DNA from: QHXW01 sp035280425
Lineage (GTDB): Bacteria > Acidobacteriota > Terriglobia > Bryobacterales > Bryobacteraceae
NCBI GenBank assembly: GCA_035280425.1
Contig: DATEFW010000034.1
Span: 124,001-188,000 of the forward strand
DNA length: 64,000 nucleotides
Reading direction: 5' to 3'
The translations under genes and the position numbers were made by a program. The notes below the pieces were generated by a model. It worked only from the letters and a program-made list of their open reading frames with translations. It was not told the DNA's origin and ran no database searches. This document shows positions 59,928 through 64,000 of the stretch, piece by piece. The stretch's first letter is position 1. Each line of letters opens with the position of its first letter.

Positions 59928-61654
59928 TTTTTGCCTTTAGCCGTTCCGGCCTTCGCCTTCCGCGCCGCAAAATAATCCGGCGCCTCCGGAACCGCCGCGC
60001 CATCCTTGCGCGGAGACGACGCCGCATAATTTACTCCGGTCGCCGAATCGTGCACCACCACCTGCCCGCCTCCCATCCAGCTCGAAAAATCGCCTTGGAG
60101 TTCCAGCCGGTGGCCCATCTCGCTCAGCTCCGACCGCACATCCGCCGGCACACGCGCTTCGATCATCACATCGCATCCGCCGAAGGTCAGTTTCGTAAAC
60201 CGCGGCGCCTCCAGCGCCGCCTGAATATTCATCCCGTGGTCGACCATATTCGAAACAAACTGCGCGTGCGCCTGCGCCTGGTTCAGCCCACCCATGATGC
60301 CGTAGCCGATGTGCGTCGATCCCTTCTCCATGAACGCCGGAATGATTGTGTGGAACGGCCGCTTCCGCCCCGCCAGTGCATTGGGATGCTCCGGATCCAT
60401 TTCGAACAGCCCGCCGCGATCCTGCAGGTGAAACCCGAATCCCTCCACCACCACGCCCGAGCCGAACGAGAGATAAACGCTCTGAATCAACGACGCAATG
60501 TTTCCCTCCCGGTCCACCGCCGCCAGATAAATCGTGTCGCCCGCATACTGTTTCGGATCTCCCGGCTTTGGCTCGCACTGCGCATGCTTCGGATCAATCA
60601 GCGCCGCCCTCTCCGCCGCGTATTTTTTCGAAACGATTCCGTCTATCGGTACTTTGGCGAACCGCGGGTCCGCCAGGTACCGCTGCAAGTCCGCATACGC
60701 CAGCTTCTGCGCTTCCATCTTGATGTGAAACGCTTCTGCGCTCATCGCCGCATACGACCCCAGCGGGAACCGCTCCATAATGTTCAGCATCTCGAGCGTC
60801 CCCATCCCTTGTCCGTTGGGCGGCAGTTCGTAAACCTTCCACCCGCGATACTCCGTCGCAATCGGTTCCACCCATTCGGACTGGAATTCGCTCAGGTCCG
60901 CCCCCGCCATCGTGCCGCCCAGCCGGTCCGATGTCTTCAAAATCGCTTTGGCGATCGCCCCGCGATAAAACGCCGCCGCTCCTCCGTCCGCAATCAGCGC
61001 GAGCGCTTTCTCCAATTCCGGATTCCGGAAAATCTCGCCCGTCTCCGGCGCCCGCCCGTCGCGCAGAAAAATAAGCCGCCCGTTTTCGTCCAGCTCCAGC
61101 GTCGAAACCGCCCGGCTCCACCCGCCCGCAATCAACTCGGTAACCGGAAATCCGTTCGCCGCGTAGTAAATCGCCGGCTGGAAAAGATCGCGCCACGGCA
61201 ACCGCCCGAATTTGCGATGCAGCTTCTCCCACCCGTCCACACACCCCGGCACCGTGACCGACTGGATCCCGTTCTGCGGCATCGTCGTGATCCCCTTCGA
61301 TCGCAGATACTCGATGGTCAGCGCTTTCGGCGACCAGCCGCTCGCATTAATCCCTGTCAACTTCCCCGTCTTTGCGTCCCAATAAATCGCGAAAAGATCG
61401 CCGCCGATGCCGTCGCTCATCGGCTCTACCGCGCCCAGCACTGCATTCGCCGCAATCGCCGCGTCCATGGCCGAGCCGCCGCGCGCCAGTATCTGCGCCC
61501 CCGCCTGCGATGCCAGTGTCTGGCTCGTGGCGACGATCCCCTGGCGCGAGATCACCATCGAGCGTGCATAGTTGCGGTCCTGCGAATGAACGGGCATCGT
61601 GCCAATTAGCATTGTGACGTAATAAACAGCACTCGTCCTCCGAATTCTCCTCAT
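59924..61654 (-). CDS. Gamma-glutamyltransferase
   Basis: About 576 residues from ATG 61654, the usual GGT length. Signal peptide (to about 23, ending VHSQ). The large-subunit region has GILARGGSAMDAAIAANAVLGAVEP-like sequence (ILARGGSAMDAA), GIGGDLFAIYWD and PGCVDGW. The autoprocessing/catalytic Thr lies in AGDTIYLAAVDREGN. The open frame runs another 148 codons upstream to 62098 without family character; the internal ATG is chosen. It cleaves the gamma-glutamyl bond of glutathione or related peptides. First gene of a four-gene operon. Confidence 0.9.
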   Translation of the reverse strand: MRRIRRTSAVYYVTMLIGTMPVHSQDRNYARSMVISRQGIVATSQTLASQAGAQILARGGSAMDAAIAANAVLGAVEPMSDGIGGDLFAIYWDAKTGKLTGINASGWSPKALTIEYLRSKGITTMPQNGIQSVTVPGCVDGWEKLHRKFGRLPWRDLFQPAIYYAANGFPVTELIAGGWSRAVSTLELDENGRLIFLRDGRAPETGEIFRNPELEKALALIADGGAAAFYRGAIAKAILKTSDRLGGTMAGADLSEFQSEWVEPIATEYRGWKVYELPPNGQGMGTLEMLNIMERFPLGSYAAMSAEAFHIKMEAQKLAYADLQRYLADPRFAKVPIDGIVSKKYAAERAALIDPKHAQCEPKPGDPKQYAGDTIYLAAVDREGNIASLIQSVYLSFGSGVVVEGFGFHLQDRGGLFEMDPEHPNALAGRKRPFHTIIPAFMEKGSTHIGYGIMGGLNQAQAHAQFVSNMVDHGMNIQAALEAPRFTKLTFGGCDVMIEARVPADVRSELSEMGHRLELQGDFSSWMGGGQVVVHDSATGVNYAASSPRKDGAAVPEAPDYFAARKAKAGTAKGKK

Positions 61655-61732
61655 GGAAACGGAGATCATATCACGCGCTCCCATGGCGCTCGCCGCGCCA
61701 TGTATGTTAACTTCTCCTCTCAGGAGAGCCGT

Positions 61733-62605
61733 ATGAATCGCCGCGATTTTTTCACCCGCAGTGTAGCCGCCGCGGGCGCTGCCATCGCCCTCGACAAATT
61801 CCCTCATCATCTGTTCGCCGGAGTCACCAGGAAAAGCGCCGGCGACCGGGTCCTGCTCGGCCCCAGAAAGATCGAGCTCAGCCGCCTGGCCATGGGCACC
61901 GGTACCAATGGCGTCGGCGGCAGCTCCAGCCAGACGCGCAAACTCGGCCTCGCCGGCGTCGCCGATCTCTTCAAAGCCGCCTACGATCAGGGCGTCACCT
62001 TCTGGGATTCGGCCGACCAGTACGGCACCCATCCGCACCTCAAGGAAGCTCTCAAAAGCGTGCCGCGCGACAAGGTCACGATCCTCTCGAAAACCCACGC
62101 GTCAACGGAAAAAGAAATGCGCGCCGATCTCGACCGTTTTCGCCGCGAAATCGGCACCGATTACATCGATATCCTGCTGCTCCACTGTATGCTCGATGGC
62201 AACTGGCCTGCCCAGAAGAAGGGCGCCATGGCCGTCATTTCCGAAGCGCAGGAAAAGGGCATCGTGCGCACCCATGGCACTTCCTGCCATACGCTCGAAG
62301 CTCTCAAAACTTCATCGCGCACTCCCTGGGTCGAGGTCGATCTGGCGCGCATCAATCCCGCGCAGGTCGCCATGGACGCCCCGCCTCAAACCGTCATCGG
62401 TGTGCTGCGTGAAATGAAAGCGGCCGGTAAAGGCGTGATCGGAATGAAAATTTTGGGCGCAGGCGCGCTCCGCAATAAAGTCGACCAGAGCCTGCAATTC
62501 GCCCTATCGCTCGATTGCGTCGATTGCTTCACCATCGGCTCGGAATCCCGCGCCGAAATGCTCGATTTAGTGAAGAAGATCCCCGCGGCGAGTGTACGCG
62601 GATAA
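61733..62605 (+). CDS. Tat-exported aldo/keto reductase
   Basis: About 290 residues. Begins with a Tat signal (NRRDFFTRSVAAAGAAIAL). The TIM-barrel AKR pattern is visible: VTFWDSADQYGTHPHLKEAL (Asp/Tyr of the tetrad), VTILSKTHAS (Lys), DYIDILLLHCMLDG (His) and VIGMKILGAG near the C-terminus. It reduces carbonyls with NAD(P)H; export in folded form fits a Tat substrate. AGGAG lies upstream of the ATG, which is chosen over an upstream in-frame ATG. Transcribed divergently from the GGT gene, 78 bases between starts. Confidence 0.9.
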   Translation: MNRRDFFTRSVAAAGAAIALDKFPHHLFAGVTRKSAGDRVLLGPRKIELSRLAMGTGTNGVGGSSSQTRKLGLAGVADLFKAAYDQGVTFWDSADQYGTHPHLKEALKSVPRDKVTILSKTHASTEKEMRADLDRFRREIGTDYIDILLLHCMLDGNWPAQKKGAMAVISEAQEKGIVRTHGTSCHTLEALKTSSRTPWVEVDLARINPAQVAMDAPPQTVIGVLREMKAAGKGVIGMKILGAGALRNKVDQSLQFALSLDCVDCFTIGSESRAEMLDLVKKIPAASVRG

Positions 62606-62613
62606 CAACGCCG

Positions 62614-62709
62614 AAAATGGGGACTGGCTTCGCTGTCCCAAGCCACACTCCCGTTCGGCTATCGCCGGAAACTTCCGCGCGCGTGGACAGCGCTGCCTGT
62701 CCCCATTTT
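62614..62709. repeat. REP-like inverted repeat with internal hairpins
   Basis: AAAATGGGGAC (62614-62624) and GTCCCCATTTT (62699-62709) are an 11-base perfect inverted repeat enclosing 74 bases that contain further GGAC/GTCC and GGACAG/CTGTCC hairpins. Such GGGGAC/GTCCCC elements resemble REP-type palindromes moved by IS200-like RAYT transposases. No transposase is adjacent and no second copy is visible in this window. Confidence 0.55.
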
Positions 62710-62785
62710 TCTTCCTTGTAGAGCTTCGTATGTTGAAGTCGAGCTTCGTGCGTGAAGCGGCCGCCCCGGCCGCCGACTACCGTGC

Positions 62786-62971
62786 TCAGGTAAATCGGCC
62801 GGGTCCCGAGCCCGACGTCCCGCATCCGCCCGTCGCGAACTTCGACAGCAGCCGCTCAATCTCTTCCGACCGGCAATCCGGGCACTCCAGTTCCCGGTCG
62901 GCATCCTGCATCCGCCTCAGCTTTTCAAAAATTTTGCCGCACTTCCGGCACCGGTATTCGTAAAGAGGCAT
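62786..62971 (-). CDS. FmdB-family zinc-ribbon protein
   Basis: 61 residues: MPLYEYRCRKCGKIF with C8 and C11, then LECPDC with C30 and C33, a four-Cys zinc ribbon, followed by a Gly-rich tail. FmdB-type proteins are small zinc-ribbon proteins first linked to formamidase/amidase operons; their exact role is not established. It lies between the REP-like repeat and the TonB receptor gene, with no operon partner. Confidence 0.9.
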   Translation of the reverse strand: MPLYEYRCRKCGKIFEKLRRMQDADRELECPDCRSEEIERLLSKFATGGCGTSGSGPGRFT

Positions 62972-63022
62972 CGTCGGCTCTATTATCCCAGATGCATGGA
63001 ACCGCGCCGCAGGGACAACGTC

Positions 63023-64000
63023 TCACTCTCCCCTGTGCGCGATCAGTTCCACGAAAAATGTCCGCCCCGGCTGCCGCATGCTATCCACCACGGCATTGAG
63101 CGCGATCGGATCGTAGTATCTCCGGTTCAACGCATTACGGATGCCGAACTGAAAATCGAAATTCGGCAGCAGGTGTTTCGAGGTAATCGTCGCGTCCGCC
63201 AGATATACCGGGCCTACCCACGCCCCCGCCATCGTTCGCCGCGCACTGTAGTACTCCATTCCGCTCGAGGCGTCCAATTTCCGCCCCAACGGCACCGCAA
63301 ACCGCAGCTTAGCCAGATTCTCCGGAGAGTTTTCCAGAAGCCCGTCCCGGTCGTGATCTCTGGATCTCTGGAGCGCGTAGCTCGCCGTGGCTTCGAGCCA
63401 CCCCGTGGGCCGCGTGTTGATCTCCGTCTCAAACCCGTAGGCGTGAATTCTGCCCACGTTCTGATACTGGATCGTGCCCCCGCCCGTGTACACGCCCACC
63501 AAAAAATCTCGTAACCAGTACCCATAGGCTGCCCCCACCACACTCAACCGCTTCCCGATCTTCCGCTCGATATCCATTTCCAGCGTGTCTGCTTTTTCCG
63601 GCCGGGCCTGCGGATTTGGCCTGCCGCTCCGGCCATCGTCGAAGAATAATTCGAAAGCGCTCGGGTTCCGAAAACCGCGGCCGTAAAGGAACTTGTATGT
63701 CCACACTCTGGACGGCTGGTAAATCAGCGCCGCCCGCGGCGAGACAGAATCGTGACGGTAAGACGAATGATCGAAACGCAAACCCAGATCCAACGTCCAG
63801 CGATCCGAGAGCTTTCGCTCGTCCTGAGCGAACAGCGCCACCTGCTTGTCGCGCCGTTCGATATGCATGATCCCGACCGGCTCTGGCGAAACGTCGTAAT
63901 CTTCCTGCAGACTTCGCAGATCGATTTTGCCTTCGCCGCCCAGTGTCAGCGTGCCCAAGTGAGCCAGGTCGAAACGGTAGGCCAGCTCAGTGCCGACCCA
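63023..64000 (-). CDS. TonB-dependent receptor, C-terminal part (5' end cut by window)
   Basis: The frame is open to the window edge (reading W-V-G-T-E-L-A-Y-R-F from 64000), so only the C-terminal part, about 325 residues of a beta-barrel, is present. Visible are alternating aromatic/charged strands such as DRWTLDLGLRFDHSS, SPRAALIYQPSRVWTYKFLYGRGFRNPSAFELFF, the TETINTRPTG-like NTRPTGWLEATASYAL segment, and the terminal domain FGIRNALNRRYYDPIALN ending in FVELIAHRGE. This is the conserved TonB-receptor barrel ending. It has no visible plug domain because that part lies beyond the window. Confidence 0.9.
   Translation of the reverse strand, partial: WVGTELAYRFDLAHLGTLTLGGEGKIDLRSLQEDYDVSPEPVGIMHIERRDKQVALFAQDERKLSDRWTLDLGLRFDHSSYRHDSVSPRAALIYQPSRVWTYKFLYGRGFRNPSAFELFFDDGRSGRPNPQARPEKADTLEMDIERKIGKRLSVVGAAYGYWLRDFLVGVYTGGGTIQYQNVGRIHAYGFETEINTRPTGWLEATASYALQRSRDHDRDGLLENSPENLAKLRFAVPLGRKLDASSGMEYYSARRTMAGAWVGPVYLADATITSKHLLPNFDFQFGIRNALNRRYYDPIALNAVVDSMRQPGRTFFVELIAHRGE

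Noticed and set aside
60050..61609. 519-codon plus-strand frame antisense to gamma-glutamyltransferase
   Set aside because: Arg/Pro/His-rich with no motif; the minus strand encodes a well-conserved GGT with catalytic Thr. A GC-rich shadow.
61655..62098. N-terminal extension of gamma-glutamyltransferase to 62098
   Set aside because: It would overlap the divergent aldo/keto reductase gene, has no family character, and ATG 61654 gives a normal signal peptide.
1..64000. CRISPR arrays, prophage or complete insertion sequences
   Set aside because: No regularly spaced repeats, no integrase, terminase or transposase frame was recognised anywhere in the window.

Overview
The window looks like a chromosomal segment from an Acidobacteriota bacterium, most likely of the Bryobacterales/Solibacter lineage. 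The evidence is a duplicated orphan permease (ADOP) paired with a PadR regulator, a very large Oar-like TonB receptor with an N-terminal carboxypeptidase-like domain, a protein with the TIGR03437-type repeat start (NAASYQPGIAPGS), many Tat-exported enzymes, and a GC-rich, densely packed layout. I see no CRISPR array, phage, plasmid or complete insertion sequence. Both window edges cut genes: a sensor kinase on the left and a TonB-dependent receptor on the right.

Layout. 1-4.8 kb: a LytS/LytTR two-component pair, then an ADOP permease with its PadR repressor (with a visible operator/promoter) and a methyltransferase remnant. 4.8-13.9 kb: an eight-gene minus-strand operon with the full gene complement of the N-methylglutamate pathway for methylamine use (mgsA-mgsB-mgsC-mgdB-mgdC-mgdD-mgdA-gmaS), with a divergent GntR regulator at 13.96 kb. 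14.6-20.5 kb: the large TonB receptor, an exported TIM-barrel protein, an M20 peptidase and tRNA-Leu(UAA). 20.5-30.3 kb: a structured leader, a histidine kinase, an NtrC-type regulator, then a redox operon: a Cyc2-like fused monoheme cytochrome-porin, a small cytochrome c, a GltD-like Fe-S flavoprotein, a Rieske protein, a b6-type cytochrome b with fused subunit-IV-like part, and a hexaheme cytochrome c. This could connect an outer-membrane electron conduit to the quinone pool and NAD(P)H.

30.5-43.7 kb: an SDR, a DJ-1/PfpI pseudogene, an orphan receiver protein, a RibD_C reductase, a GH20-like hexosaminidase, a xanthine-dehydrogenase-family molybdo-enzyme operon (FAD, 2Fe-2S, Mo subunits plus a MoaD-like protein), a DUF362 protein, a hypothetical protein and an M19 dipeptidase. 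44-49.6 kb: a possible small protein, two tandem paralogs of a family I do not recognise, the TIGR03437 protein and an exported bicupin. 49.6-57.3 kb: a UDP-glucuronate decarboxylase-like epimerase, a membrane Fe-S oxidoreductase, adenosine deaminase, glycogen branching enzyme and a phytoene-dehydrogenase-like flavoprotein. 57.3-61.7 kb: a four-gene operon of gamma-glutamyltransferase, serine hydrolase, amino-acid-oxidase-like flavoprotein and GNAT. 61.7-64 kb: an aldo/keto reductase, a REP-like inverted repeat, an FmdB-type zinc ribbon and the truncated TonB receptor.

Two window-scale features stand out. Several first genes have a TANNNT -10-like box only 6-8 nt before the start codon and no Shine-Dalgarno, suggesting leaderless transcription. 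In sampled lines, G/C strand bias appears to flip near 20.5 kb and again near 46-50 kb irrespective of coding strand, suggesting that the middle segment has been inverted or inserted. All functions are predicted from sequence reading alone; no database search was run.
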